NCBI GenBank assembly: GCA_034387635.1
Contig: JAOANU010000010.1
Location: 1,116,001-1,180,000, forward strand
Direction of reading: 5' to 3'
Origin: Rhodosporidiobolus odoratus
Taxonomy: Eukaryota > Basidiomycota > Microbotryomycetes > Sporidiobolales > Sporidiobolaceae
DNA: 64,000 nucleotides
A program made the translations under genes and the position numbers. The notes below the pieces were generated by a model. It was not told where the DNA came from. It made no database searches and saw only the letters and a program-made list of their open reading frames with translations. Of this stretch, positions 32,761 through 43,564 are shown in pieces. How positions within the stretch are numbered: position 1 is the first letter of the stretch; each line of letters starts with the position of its first letter.

Positions 32761-33506
32761 ATGTCTGACCGCCCTACCGTTTCCACCGCCCAGCCGGGCA
32801 TTCTGCGCCTTGCCGACGAGACCTTATTCCATCTGCCAATTCCTCCCTTGCGCCGCTCTCTTCAAGGTGGAAGCAGTGTGCAAAAAGCTCCAAGCGATAC
32901 AGAAGGTCTATCTCTCCTGCTCATCTTGTCTAAGGACCGTTTGCTGACTTCGGTTCTCCGCCTTCTTCCGCCTTTTCCTGTGTTCGTCCGCGCGTGCCAA
33001 TCTCCCCTCGCACAACAACAACTTCGACGCCCGCCTCTTCCGCACAAATAAGGTCGAGAAGAACAAGCTCAAGCTTGTCCGACGAGATCGAGCTGCACCC
33101 CATTCTCGACCTCGTCGACATGGTGAACCTCGAGGACGACCAGGCCGAGATCGAGCACGAAGACGCGTCCACCTACAATGCGCACGACTATAGCGCAGTC
33201 AACGCCTCTGTCACGCAACCCGCCTGCACCAAGGTCAAGGTCAACCTCGGCGTTGGAAAGACACTCACCGTTTCCGATGTGAAGCGAGTCAAGGTGGCTC
33301 GTCTACTCAAGGCTGTCTCCAAATTCTGGCATCAGAGACCGCCTGTGAAGACTAGGAATCATGTGGCGTCTATGTTGAGGGAACCCGCGAACTACGTGAC
33401 CTGGAAGTCCTGCCTTTTGGAGCATGACGAGTGGTCAGGTTGGCGCCGTCCTCGCATCGATGTTGACGGTGCGGTCCTTCTCGAGACTCAAGATCTCCAA
33501 GAGTGA
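32761..33506 (+). pseudogene. Decayed F-box-type gene, first of three tandem paralogues
   Basis: Same architecture as the two genes downstream: an F-box helix, an intron, an ALFR/ARLFR motif, an HPIL/HPLL segment and a closing domain (KVKVNLGVGKTLTV; LLKAVSKFW). Three lesions are visible. First, the F-box starts in one frame (LRLADETLFH) and continues in another (ICQFLPCAALFKVEAVCKKL). Second, the expected splice acceptor just before FDARLFR lacks an AG (CGCACAACAAC instead of a CAG). Third, between LFRTNKVEKNKL and SDEIELHPIL the frame changes again. The 3' 450 nt remains open to a TGA at 33506. Sequencing error could explain one change but hardly all three. Confidence 0.65.
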
Positions 33507-34108
33507 ACCTCTTCATCGCTTCTACCCGTCTCCAAATCACCCTTTCCTCCTCAACGAAGCCCTCTTTGCCTTTCCTTGCCTTCCCTTGTCAAGCTGCTCA
33601 GCCTTTTTACCTAACTGCGCCGCCTGATATTCTTTCTCTGCGGGAAAAGTCCCTCCGCCTGCGCTCTTAGCCGTAAATGGGTCCAACAAGCCATTCTTCG
33701 TCTCCGAGTCTTCATTTCAACCACTTTCGACCACCATACCACACAAGCCTTTGAGTCCAGCCCCTCGCCCTCTCTTCTAAACCATGCTGCTCGCTTGCTA
33801 GGCCGCAGACGGAAGGAGCATGCTGCAGGGGAAAGGCAAGCGTCGTGCTGCGCGGGCGGTTAGGATGAGGATGCAACGACAGCGGTTTCTTGTATATGCC
33901 GCGACCCTTGCTCTTCTTCTCTCCAGCTGGACGGGTGGTCATCACAGAGTACTCAGCTGCTGCCCCTGGTTCATTTTCGAGCTTAGGCGCCCCTTTTCGG
34001 CGCAGTCATCGATGTCAGCCTTGAAGCCTCCTCAGAAATATTGGATCTCTTCGTCTCACACCCTTCATAAATCCCTGTCCTCCTGCCTCCTCGACCACCC
34101 TTCACAGC
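33507..34108. other. Spacer between F-box paralogues 1 and 2
   Basis: About 600 nt containing the presumed promoter and 5' UTR of the next F-box gene; pyrimidine-rich near the end. No other gene recognised. Confidence 0.45.
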
Positions 34109-34972
34109 ATGCCTGACAAGTCTGAGCCAGAGATCGACTCGCCCATCAACCAGGAGAGACCGCCCATCGTCCTCGACCTCCCCGACGAACTCTGGCTCGA
34201 CATCGTCGAACTCCTGCCTTACGGCGACATTCACAAAGTGGGAAGGATTTGCAAGAAGTTTCAGGCGTTGGTCAGCGTCCGTCCTCCTTTGTATCCATGA
34301 AGATGGGCTCCTCTCGCTGACTTCGCTCGTCGCCCCGTCTACTTCCCCTTGCCCTCGGTCCATCTTCGCAACCATGTGCTGTCTCGCTCCTTCTTGCCTC
34401 CCGACTCACTCATCCCACCCTCTCTGCCTCCTGCGTGCCCCGCTCCCGCTTCTTCTTCCCGTCTGCGCTTCGGGCGGTGACAGAGCGAAAAACTCGACGC
34501 CCTTCTTTTCCGCGAACGTCCACTCAAAAAGGTCGGACCATTCACCAACTTCCAGATTCACCCTCTCCTCGAAGCCACCCAGTGCACCTTCCTTGACACC
34601 AAGAACGCGCCCGTCCTAACCGCGGGCTCAGACTACAAGGAATACAACGCCTACGACCTCAAAGCTTGCGACGAGTTTGCCACGAGTCCTTCCTGCACGC
34701 TCATGCATGTCAACTTCGGCGTCGTTAAACCTATCATCGTTACCGACAAGAACGGGATCAAGAATCGTAGGGTGTTAAAGGCGATTGGCAAATTCTGGAC
34801 GGCGAAACCTCCGGCTTACATCGCGGCCGAGGTGCAGAACGAGTTCCTCCCCCTTGAAGATGTCACCTGGCTCGAGACCCTTGGCGATCACAGGTTCTTC
34901 GAGGGATGGAAGTATGCCAGAGGGAGGAATGACAATGCGGTCGACCTTGTCTCGAAGTGGTTCGGTTCCTGA
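34109..34972 (+). CDS. F-box-like protein, tandem paralogue 2
   Basis: Two exons, 34109-34270 and 34484-34972, joined in phase 0; about 216 aa. Exon 1 is an F-box: IVLDLPDELWLDIVELLPYG then HKVGRICKKFQAL. After a 213-nt intron, exon 2 reads SEKLDALLFRERPLKK, FQIHPLLEATQC, a middle segment, then VNFGVVKPIIVTD and VLKAIGKFWTAKPP, ending LVSKWFGS. F-box proteins recruit substrates to SCF ubiquitin ligases. The C-terminal domain is shared with the two neighbours but with no family I know, so the substrate is unknown. The intron is longer than most in this window. Confidence 0.72.
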
Positions 34973-35616
34973 AGCTGCGGCGCCACGGTAAGCTCTTCAG
35001 CTGGACTCTCCACTCTCAGCCACACAGCGCCAGCGTCTTCGCCTCGTCGTTCCTGCAAGCAATACTGACTCTTCCCCACTCTGGCAGCCGGCTGAGCTCT
35101 GATCTCGAGCCAGCTCACTGGTCCCTCTTGACCTCGTCTCGTACCGCCGCTTCGTGCCTTTCCTCGCTTTTCTTCGACTCGCTTACTCGTGGCCGTTGCT
35201 TGTTCAAGAGACCCTCGCTACCGTGTAACTTCCCTTTTCCTCATCTACGTCTGTCCCGGCTGCTTTCCCATATCTTCTGCCGCCTATTTGACGGGCTTAC
35301 TACCTGTCTCCGCGAGTATGCGCGCGCCTCGGGAAGCACAACAGCAGAGTTGCCCAGCTCCGGCGAAGACATCGAGACGAAATGCCTCCGGGGACCTTCT
35401 CAGTTCGGTGGCGCGTACGTCGTCTTCCTCCTGCCCAGACCTGGTCTTCAGATGGCCTGTGTCGGGAAGTATCAGCAGCGTAGTTGGTGCGCAAAGTGCC
35501 GATAAGGCTGTGGAGTCGAAACAGCAAGGCGACCTCGGAGTGACTTTTCCTTCTGCTCCTGCTTTTTCCAACTCCTCGCGTTTTCCCCTTCCCTCTCCAG
35601 GATTCAGCTGTCAGAC
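34973..35616. other. Spacer between F-box paralogues 2 and 3
   Basis: About 640 nt. Open frames here are pyrimidine-driven and do not resemble the paralogues. Probably 3' UTR of paralogue 2 plus promoter of paralogue 3. Confidence 0.45.
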
Positions 35617-36370
35617 ATGGTCACCGCGCTCTCTCAATCGCCTTGCGCTTTCGAACCCATTATCGGTTGCCGACTTCTCGAAATGCCCGCCGAGCTTTTG
35701 CTCGACATCCTTTCTTACCTATCTTACCTCGACCTGCAGCGTGTGCGACAGGTCTGTAAGGGTCTAAAGAACGTTACTGCCGTGCGTTACCTCTCCGTAT
35801 GGCGCTACTGGGATGCCCGCTGAATTGTGCTCTTTCCATCTTTCGATACAGGATTCCGCTCTCGATGCCGCTCTCTTTCGCCTCATAGTACTACGTCCGA
35901 TATCACTGGGCACAGACATCGTAATCCACCCATTCCTTCACCTCATCGACGGCCTCGTCTTTCGCCCCAGCCAGATCGACTTTCTCCTTCCCTCTCCCTC
36001 CTCCTCCTCCTCCTCGAAGCAGCCTCAAAACGCCCTGTCCTACCCCATCCCCCTCGCCGAGTCAGCTACCTCCCAACCCTCTTCTTCCCTCCTCCTCGAT
36101 CTCCAATACGGCCACGTCCACCTGACTTCCCCCGCCCTCGATCGAGGAGTAACCGTCAAACAAGTCCTGGAAGCCTTGAGCGATTTCTGGACCGCAAAAA
36201 CGGACCCAGCTGGGTCGATGATGTCGAGCATCAGTAAGCAGAGTTGGAGCATGTGGGGAGTTATGAGGAGTTGTAGGATTGGATCGAGGGCGAGGTGGCT
36301 GGGCTGGAAGAAAGTTTGGGTGAGGGTGGATGGGGTGGTCGTGATGGAGGCGAAGATTGGGTCACTTTGA
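35617..36370 (+). CDS. F-box-like protein, tandem paralogue 3
   Basis: Exons 35617-35781 and 35852-36370 join in phase 0; 227 aa. The F-box is clear: LLEMPAELLLDILSYLSYLD then QRVRQVCKGLKNVTA. Exon 2 begins DSALDAALFRLIVLRP and IVIHPFLHLIDGLVF, paralleling paralogue 2. A Ser-rich insert follows, then LLLDLQYGHVHL and VKQVLEALSDFWTAKTDP, ending EAKIGSL. The intron sits at the same place as in paralogue 2, directly after the F-box, which supports tandem duplication. Sequence identity between paralogues is low, so the array is old. Confidence 0.74.
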
Positions 36371-36714
36371 GAAGACAGGAAGCGCGAAGTCTGTTCATGA
36401 GGTATAGAGTGCTTGGTAAAGGTTCGGCGAGTAAGTTACAGTAGGAGTAGGTAGCAGGAAACAAAATCCTTTTGGCCTTCTCATACGAGATGAGGACATC
36501 CTCTGCATCCCACGAGTTTGAAGCCACATGACTCGCCAATCCTAAGTCAATAAAACATCTGCAGAGGAATACAAGCTACACAAGGCGAACAGAAAGCTCC
36601 GACGCTACAGGCTACAAGCCCGATCGTACGAATCCCACGCGTACCAGCACCCTAGAGAAAACCCCCCGCCGACCGTTTCGTGCGGCAAGCTCAGCAAGTG
36701 AACGATCTTCCGCT
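36371..36714. other. Convergent intergenic region
   Basis: 344 nt between the stop of F-box paralogue 3 and the stop of the minus-strand membrane protein gene; both 3' UTRs. Nothing else seen. Confidence 0.45.
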
Positions 36715-38419
36715 TCATCTCGAGGCCTCGTCGTAGCCCGGCGGCGCACCCACCCCGTCCACCTGCCCTTGACCAGGCCTTCCGCCCTCTCCGCCCTCTT
36801 CCAGTCCATCTGATGTAGGCGTGCTGTTCGCATTTCCAGCGTCGATAACGGGGAGGTAGGCGAGCGGGTTCGTGGCGGAAGCGGGGGTGACGAGTTCGAC
36901 GCGGACGATGGGGCGGTAGGAGAGCCAGTAGGAACCCTGTGAGAAGACGTGGCAGAGAGGGGTGTCAGCGACAAGCCTGGCCACCGGAGCGTGCAGGAGG
37001 CGTAGCAAGCAGTGGTACAAGAAGCTGGCTGAAGCGCGGGAGAAGGATGCTGGATGTCGCAGTGAGGGAAGAAAGCGCACCTCAGTCTCCCTCAACCTCC
37101 ACCTCAGGCTCGCCCTATCCTTACTCATCAAGCTCGGCACGTCACCCGTTCCGTTGTGATCCGCTACATCTCCATCGAGGTAATTGCGCATGAGCTGAGC
37201 GTTCGTGGTCGAGAGTGTTGTGGGAAGGGGAGACCAGTCGCGCTGTTTTTGACGGAGGGAGCGGGAGAGGGTGTAGCGGCGCATCTACGCATGTCATAGA
37301 AAAGACGGAGGAAGTGGAGGGATAGAGACACAAGACGGTAATGATAAGGTATGAGGAAAAGATAAAGGTCAGGACATGCTGTTGCAGGAGAGCGAGAAAG
37401 AGACTGCTCGACATACCCGAACGGCATTAACGCCCGTTCCATTCAAAAGAATGATAAGAACTAAAGCGATCTGCGAGTCAGGAAGACAGGTGAGTGAAGG
37501 TCGGCTTGCAGAAGGCGGGTTATCGCGAATGGAGAAAAGCAAGGCGCACCTCAACACCTTTCAAGAAGCCCGTCTGCTTCCCCTTACCCGTCCCAAGCGC
37601 GATAATGAGTGCAATGAACCATACATAGTTCATCATCTCTAAAAGCGCCAACCAAGCCCTCGTGGCCCCAAGGTTCTCGCCGATGACCGTATTCAGCTCG
37701 GCGATTCTGGACTTGTAAAGCGGGTATAGCGGGTGCTGAACCTCGAGCGACATGGTTGGATGCGGCGTGAGACTCACGCCGGAGTCTGCACGGGTATGCT
37801 GGCGAGACAAGGAAAGCGACAGGCTCCGACTTCTGCTTCCTGTCCTCCTCCTTCCGCCGGTAGTGCCTGCTTCTCCACCTTCTTCCTCGTCTCCTTCTCG
37901 CTGAGTAGCCTGACCCGGTGCAAATTCTCGCCCCCCAAACTCCCTCGGCCATCCTTCCCAGAGCTTCTCCGTCTTTTCCGCCTGCAGCGACCTCCACAGT
38001 TCCCTCACCCTGATGTACCGCAACCATGCTCGACCTTGAACCGGCGTGGTAGGGTGGTACGCCCAATGTACTTGAGCATGCAGAGTCGAAGCGGTGTTCG
38101 TAGAAGCGGTTAGACCCGGCGCAAGGCTTTCTTCCGTGCCAGAGCGTTGACGGGCTTGACCCGGGTAGTAGATAGGCGGAGGGGCTTCGACGGCGGGAGG
38201 CGGGATTGAGGCAGAATCAACGAAGCGGAGTGTACGACCGTCGGGGAGGACGCGCTCGCTTTGGTGAGAGGCAACGGTAGAAAGTGGTGGAGTAGGGCGA
38301 GTGGGAGAGTGGGCGGTAGTATGCGAGGCGGGCTGATCGAAGTTGGGCTCGCCGACCGGATAGATGCGCTGGTTGAGCCAACTTGCAGTGTAGTTTGGTC
38401 TGTTGAAGAAGGAAGCCAT
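36715..38419 (-). CDS. Uncharacterised membrane protein
   Basis: Multi-exon minus-strand gene starting MASFFNRPNYTASWLNQRIY at 38419 and ending APPGYDEASR. The N-terminal 230 residues are soluble, with a conserved-looking stretch RAWLRYIRVRELWRSLQ and EGWPREFGGREFAPG, then an Arg/Ser run. Two hydrophobic helices follow, MNYVWFIALIIALGTG and, in the next exon, IALVLIILLNGTGVNAVR. After that come MRRYTLSRSLRQKQRDW and a C-terminal segment SYWLSYRPIVRVELVTP. I do not recognise the family. A role in an internal membrane is only inferred from the helices. Confidence 0.6.
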
Positions 38420-38730
38420 TGAAGGGAAGAAAAAGCCGACAGATCGGGAGAAGGAGGGAGAGGCGGCAGTGGCGGGTGCGCTAGTGAGTGAGCGGGAGTG
38501 TGACAGCAGGTGTGGGCAGTCGAATTTGGTCGTATGCTCGTCTGCAGCAGTAGTGCAGGAAAGTCCAGGTGGGTTCCGATAATCGACATCCGCTCTGCAG
38601 CTGTTCCGCTGCGGGGTGTTTTCCCCCTGTCAGCCGAGAGTTTCTTTCGAGTTTCTTTGTTCCCCGGTCCCTTTACCGCCCAGCGCGTTCCTCTGGCTTC
38701 GTTCTACCCTCGTTCTTTCTTGACTGAGCC
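38420..38730. promoter_or_regulatory. Divergent promoter region, membrane protein / secreted protein
   Basis: 311 nt between two starts on opposite strands. No TATA box stands out. The plus-strand side just before the ATG is T/C-rich (GTTCTTTCTTGACTGAGCC), typical of 5' UTRs here. Confidence 0.45.
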
Positions 38731-40234
38731 ATGCTACTCCCACGAGCACTCTTGCTGCTGATTCTACCTTGTCTAGCCTATTCCGCTCCCAGTGCGTCCT
38801 CTCATTCTCTCCATCTCAATCGCTCTACCACCTCACTCACCGCTTTGTCCTCCCTCTCCAGCCTCGAGCCAAGATGCATCGAACACGACATCCTCAGCCA
38901 CGGTGAGAGCAACACGAACAACCTCTAGCAGCTCCACTTCCTATTCTCCCGTCGCGAGCCTCCCTTCTGCAACTTCTGCCGCCGGCTTTTCAACCGCAAC
39001 CGCCTCTGCTCTCGCAGTCAACCTGCCAGGCTACCGATACAACCTCACCATGGAAGTAAGTCGATCGCTTACTTTCTCCTGCCGATGGGTCAGTGATAGA
39101 TATGGGAACAAGCTGATCTGGCCTTATCCTCCTCCTCCTCCTCCTCCACGGTGCTCGTTGTCCTCGCTTCCCACGGCCCTCTTCGGTCCGCGTCATAGAG
39201 CGAGGCTACTCGAGTGTCCATCTGCAATCAGACCACGGCGTATTGCTCGGCAGCCAAGTGCGCGAACGAAAAGGCAAAGGTTACGAAGAATTTGTGCGTC
39301 TCGTCCACCGACTTCTACCATCCCCGCTCGAATAGCTGGACTAGGCTGATACATGGCTCCTGTAACGTGATGTACAGTTGTAATTCAGATACTATGGGGT
39401 GGAACTGCGACTGCGATAAAGGCGATTCCCAGTTGGACCCGTTGATCGTTCCGGTCAACACATATGGTGCGCTTCCTTCCTTCCTCTGTCATCTCCATCC
39501 TCGTTCCGCATACAATATGAAGCGCAAGCTCTGTCTGATGTGTGCCGGCCCTGCACGCCGGCCAAGCGTATGCCCGCCTGTTTCACCATCAGCTGACTGT
39601 CCTACATTCCCTACGATATTATGTGCAGACTGCCGCCTCCGCACCTCCGCCTGTCTCGACCAATGTACCAACCCAACCGCCTCGCCAGCCGTCTCCTCGC
39701 TCTCATCATGTCGACAAGCTTGTAACTACGTGATCGGGTGCGTTTTTTCTTTGCCGTGACCCTGCTTCGCCTCGACTGCAAGCCCACAAAGCATTCCGAG
39801 GCAAGCAAAGGCGATAATCAGGGCAAAAACGCTAACGCCGCTTCGCGATGTCCCTAGGTCTACTTGCGGCACAACAGACCAAACTCTCCCGCTATATCAG
39901 GTCAAAAGCTACAGCAGCAAGCCAAAGTACGTAGCTCTTCTTTTGTTTGCCGTGTTCTTCCTCCCTGGGCCTCACTCCGCAAAGTTCTCGGCGACTTCGC
40001 CCTCCCTCCCGTTCCTCCCTTTTCTCCTTGACTCTTGGTTGACCCGTCGCCTGGATGTCGCGAATTATGCCCGGATGCTTACACTGTTTCCTGCGCACGC
40101 ATAGATACTACGTCGATACCAGCAAAGGCGGCGTCGCGATGGGTATCTCGGCCGCCTCTTCGACTTTCGAGACCTTACCTATACTGGCAGCCCTTCTTTC
40201 CGGCCTAATTGCTGGAATGCTTCTGATACACTAG
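38731..40234 (+). CDS. Cysteine-rich secreted protein, probably GPI-anchored
   Basis: Exon 1 encodes a strong signal peptide (MLLPRALLLLILPCLAYSA). After an intron comes a Ser/Thr-rich stretch (TTSSATVRATRTTSSSSTSY), likely O-mannosylated. Later exons are rich in Cys: VSICNQTTAYCSAAKCANEK, SCNVMYSCNSDTMGWNCDCD, DCRLRTSACLDQC, SCRQACNYVIGSTCGTTDQ. The last exon ends in a Ser-rich omega-like site and a hydrophobic tail (LPILAALLSGLIAGMLLIH), which fits a GPI-attachment signal. At least five introns. Even-numbered, paired Cys suggest a disulfide-stabilised extracellular domain; I do not recognise it as CFEM. The location is probably the cell wall or plasma membrane surface. Confidence 0.72.
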
Positions 40235-40923
40235 ACTACACCGGCTCCTTCATTCTCTGCTTCTCTATCTACAGTCGTGCACGCATCTTGCATAGTCAGT
40301 TTTCTCGGGCGGTGGACGTGTCGGGTCGGGTTGTCTTCCTGGGGCTCGCCACATTCTGGCCTTTCTTTGTCTAGCTGTTTATTGTATCACTCTCGCACGC
40401 ATTGGCCTTTACTCCCTCGCGCTCGCACGTCGTGTATCAGCCCTGTCGGGCGTACGACAGCGGGAGAAGAGGAAGCAGAGAAAGGATGGCCTTCTCAGGT
40501 GCGCTCTTTTCTCTTCCTCGCCTGTCGAACCGCTTGCCTTGCTTGTTCTTGCCTCCGTCAATACCTGCGCTAGCCCTTCCCTCCCATCTGTCGCCAGAAA
40601 ATCGCCTATCGCGGTCTAAGCAGAGATTGCCAACCTGGACTGACCTCCCGTCTACTTTCCGCGCTCCTCACCGGCGTTCGCACGCGGCACCTCGTCCTTG
40701 GTGTACACGCGCCTCTGATGAGATCCTGAGCTGCTTTATGCAGCAATTTGTCATTGTTCGTAACGGCTATATATAGCTGCGCTTGCCTCTGATTGGTCGA
40801 TACAAATAGCGGATGAGCGGGGTCGAGAACCGCAGTCTTTCATCCCGCTCCCCCTTGCCTCCGCCCTCTCTCTCTCTCTCTCTCCTTCACGACCAAACAC
40901 CCCAGCACCTACACATATACATC
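40235..40923. other. Spacer and promoter region of the CipC-like gene
   Basis: About 690 nt. The first part is presumably 3' UTR of the secreted-protein gene. The last 160 nt carry promoter-like motifs annotated separately and a CT run just before the ATG. No gene seen. Confidence 0.5.
40768..40796 (+). promoter_or_regulatory. TATA-like and inverted CCAAT boxes upstream of CipC-like gene
   Basis: TATATATAG at 40768-40776 and ATTGG (inverted CCAAT) at 40792-40796, about 130-155 nt before the ATG. A (CT)n leader follows at about 40867-40883. This is the only convincing TATA/CCAAT pair I saw, fitting a strongly inducible gene. Confidence 0.45.
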
Positions 40924-41870
40924 ATGGGCATGTTCGGTATGTACCCGTCTCCCCTGCGCGTGACTGCTTGCAGCCTCTCCCTCATTTCCAACTCGGAACG
41001 ATGCCGTGTCATCGAGCTGACCCTCCTCTGCTCGCCTCGCAGACTTCTTCTCCGAGGGTGGTGACCACCACCAGGCTGCCCAAGCTGTGCAGAGCGAGAA
41101 TAAGAGCTCGGTACGTTCGGATCTCCCTGCGCCTCGTCTGCTCGGTTCCCCACTTTCGATTAATGGTATCGGCGGTGACACGTCGCCTCGCTATGTCGCT
41201 GCAGAAGGGAACTACGGGCTGACAACTTGTAATTGACCGACCTGCAGTTCACTCACGAGCTCATCGCCGGAGCCGCTGCTTTCGAGGTGCGTTTCCCGCT
41301 ACTTTACCTTGTCTCTATTTGTGCGAAGCGCGTGACAGACGGGCTGACCGGCCGCTCCTTACTCGTGCATACAGGCACAGAAGGCTTACGCCGCTCACTG
41401 CGCCAAGAATGGCAAGCCCGAGTCGCACCAGGTTGTGAGCCGCTTTTCTCTCCCTCCTCTTTCATGCCATATCCTGCCTATCTACATCGAGTTGCCCTTG
41501 CTGATTTGATTACCTCGTGTCCTCTCTTCCCTCTCGTAGGCTCGCGAGCTCTTCGCTGCCTTCGCCGCTGCCGAGGCCGACAAGCTCATCGAGTAAGTTT
41601 CTTTCGTCAGACGGAACCTTACAACCGACTCCTGCTCTCCCGTGGTTCGCATACATCATGGAAGAGCGCAACACTGATTCAACAACCTTGCTTTGCAGAA
41701 CCAAGGGTCTTGACTTTCTGGACAAGGAGGAGGCAAAGCGTCAAGCTCGCCAGCAGGCTGAGTCTGGTAAGTCCTCGTCTCCGACCCCTTCAATCTCTTC
41801 CTCGCAGTTTCTGAGAGGTGCTGACACTTCCGCCCTTGATGTTGCAGCTATCAGCGAGGACAACTACTAG
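40924..41870 (+). CDS. CipC-like protein (DUF3759)
   Basis: A small protein of about 100 aa split over seven exons, one being just ATGGGCATGTTCG (40924-40936). Spliced pieces read MGMF, DFFSEGGDHHQAAQAVQSEN, FTHELIAGAAAFE, AQKAYAAHCAKNGKPESHQ, ARELFAAFAAAEADKLIE, TKGLDFLDKEEAKRQARQQA, and ISEDNY. The core HELIAGAAAFEAQKAY, the NGKPESH turn and the TKGLDFLDKEEAK helix match the CipC/DUF3759 family, named for a concanamycin-induced protein of Aspergillus and often abundant under stress. Molecular function is not established. The very high intron density for a 0.95-kb gene and the promoter motifs suggest high or inducible expression. Confidence 0.88.
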
Positions 41871-42758
41871 ACTACGAAAGGGGGCATGGTTCTGAAGTGG
41901 GTGAACGTCGTACAAAAGCTTGAAAGTGAAAAGAATGCCAGTACCGTTTCCTGATCGTCTTGTGGGTGGGTTTCCTTGTAAAGGAGCCGTAGCATGCTTC
42001 AAGCACAAAGGACGACAGCACCAAGAGGACTGTCGTTTGCGACGCCTTGGAAGTATAATTTCGCCGCGCTTTGTCCACAGATCGTATCCGGGCGATGCTT
42101 GGCTTCCCTCCGCGATGTTCAACTGTCGGCTTCTCCCTTGTCAACGACCGGTATGATAATGCGAATCCCGCGTTTTCGATACCGTCCCGCCGCGTCCGGG
42201 AATAGCTGCCCCGCCTATTTACTCCGTCTTCCCCTTCCATAGACACCGGTGTAAGAAGCGGTGCGTATTTGTCCTGGTGCAAACGCCGCTCGCAGTGAGA
42301 AGCAGCTGAGATCGAGGTTGCAACGTTGACTACAGACGCCATCCGCTGACCTTCCCAACTTGCGGTCTCAAGCGACGGTGCTGTCAAAGTAGACAGCCCG
42401 CGGCTTCAAAGCCTCAGTCAGGCGGTGGGAAGTCGCCGTGGCAGTGGTGCAGGCAGCATGGAGTCGCGAAGTAAACCACTGGGGAGCGGACAGGTGATCA
42501 TATGTCTCCGCCGGTTTCCGAAATGCACAGCCAGCGATCGCCGTTCGAGTCAAATTGAGTGTCAGCCAAGCTTCGATGCTGCGCCTCCTAGATCGTGGAG
42601 GATTTGTCCTGCACAGCCGTCAAATCCATGCTAATTTAGGCTCTTGATTGTCTGCCTCAAGCTCTCGTCTCCTTGAACTTGCCTTGGACCCTCATGCTGT
42701 CGCTTTCCTTCCCTCCCTTTGCCAAAGCCGTCGTCACCCATATCTTCTTCGACAAAGG
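41871..42758. other. Spacer after CipC-like gene
   Basis: About 890 nt with the CipC-like 3' UTR and, beyond roughly 42.3 kb, a shift to lower-GC accessory sequence. Open frames on both strands carry no recognisable domain. Confidence 0.4.
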
Positions 42759-43564
42759 ATGTCGGTAACAACAAGCATCAGACGCGAATCAAAGGCGATG
42801 GAGGAGTTCCTGAACGAGGACCACTACAAGCTAAGCACTGTCACTGGCCGATTCGGAGACGCGGATGACACCTGGAGTGAGCCGGTGCACAGGCGTCTAG
42901 TCGAAGGTAGCCGTCTCTGGCTCAACTCTCTGTCGTGTCGTGCTGATCACTTGCATAATTAGCCAATCTCCTTCTACCGGTCATGGGTCGTAGTGAGGCT
43001 ATCTCCATCAAGGCTGAAGAGGGATGGATCCGATACAAGCGACGCCGGCTCATACACTGGTACATGGAGCGACACCTGCGCAAGGCCCCCACCCTCACCC
43101 AGGTCAGTGGCTACTCCACCCGGTTGAAGCAGACAAAGGCAGAGGAGGATCCATACCGTGCGTCACCCGTCACTTCTGCAAGACTACAGGTTGCTGAAAC
43201 GAGCCTCTACTGCAGTTTCTAATAGATTGACAACCGGAGCATCCGTGTCCAGGTGCCACGAGAGATTTGAGCCCGACACAGCTGCCGAATTTTTCGGATC
43301 TGAAGAGTTTGCTAAGGAGATCCTGGTAGGTAAATTCGATAACTGGTGGGTGTGTGTAAGTCTAAAACTTTGAATTTTGCTACGCAGCAAGTGCTGACAC
43401 ATTCCCTTGGGTACCTGGGACATCTCAATACACGACTGCTTGTGCCGAAGTCATACGCTATCTAGCCCTCACAGTGGCTACCTGAGCACACCAAGCAACC
43501 GCATGTGCCTGGTGCACGAGAGGGCCCTCCAGATCCCCCTGTGATAGTCCAGCATCAGCAATAG
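42759..43564 (+). CDS. Unrecognised four-exon gene in accessory region
   Basis: Exons 42759-42906, 42963-43157, 43216-43349 and 43466-43564 join in phase with introns of 56-116 nt and give 191 aa. The start is MSVTTSIRRESKAMEEFL. Conserved-looking segments are WSEPVHRRLVEGANLLLPVM, EEGWIRYKRRRLIHWYMERH, RFEPDTAAEFFGSEEFAKEI and KFDNWWPSQWLPEHTKQ. If the last intron is not used, the protein ends earlier, at 43373. The sequence is rich in charged and aromatic residues and looks like a real globular protein, possibly DNA- or RNA-related, but I recognise no family. A degenerate relative lies at about 46.2 kb, so it may belong to a mobile or multicopy family. Confidence 0.48.

Noticed and set aside
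34339..34620. Open frames inside the long intron of F-box paralogue 2
   Set aside because: They overlap the intron and antisense of exon 2; the spliced paralogue alignment explains this sequence.
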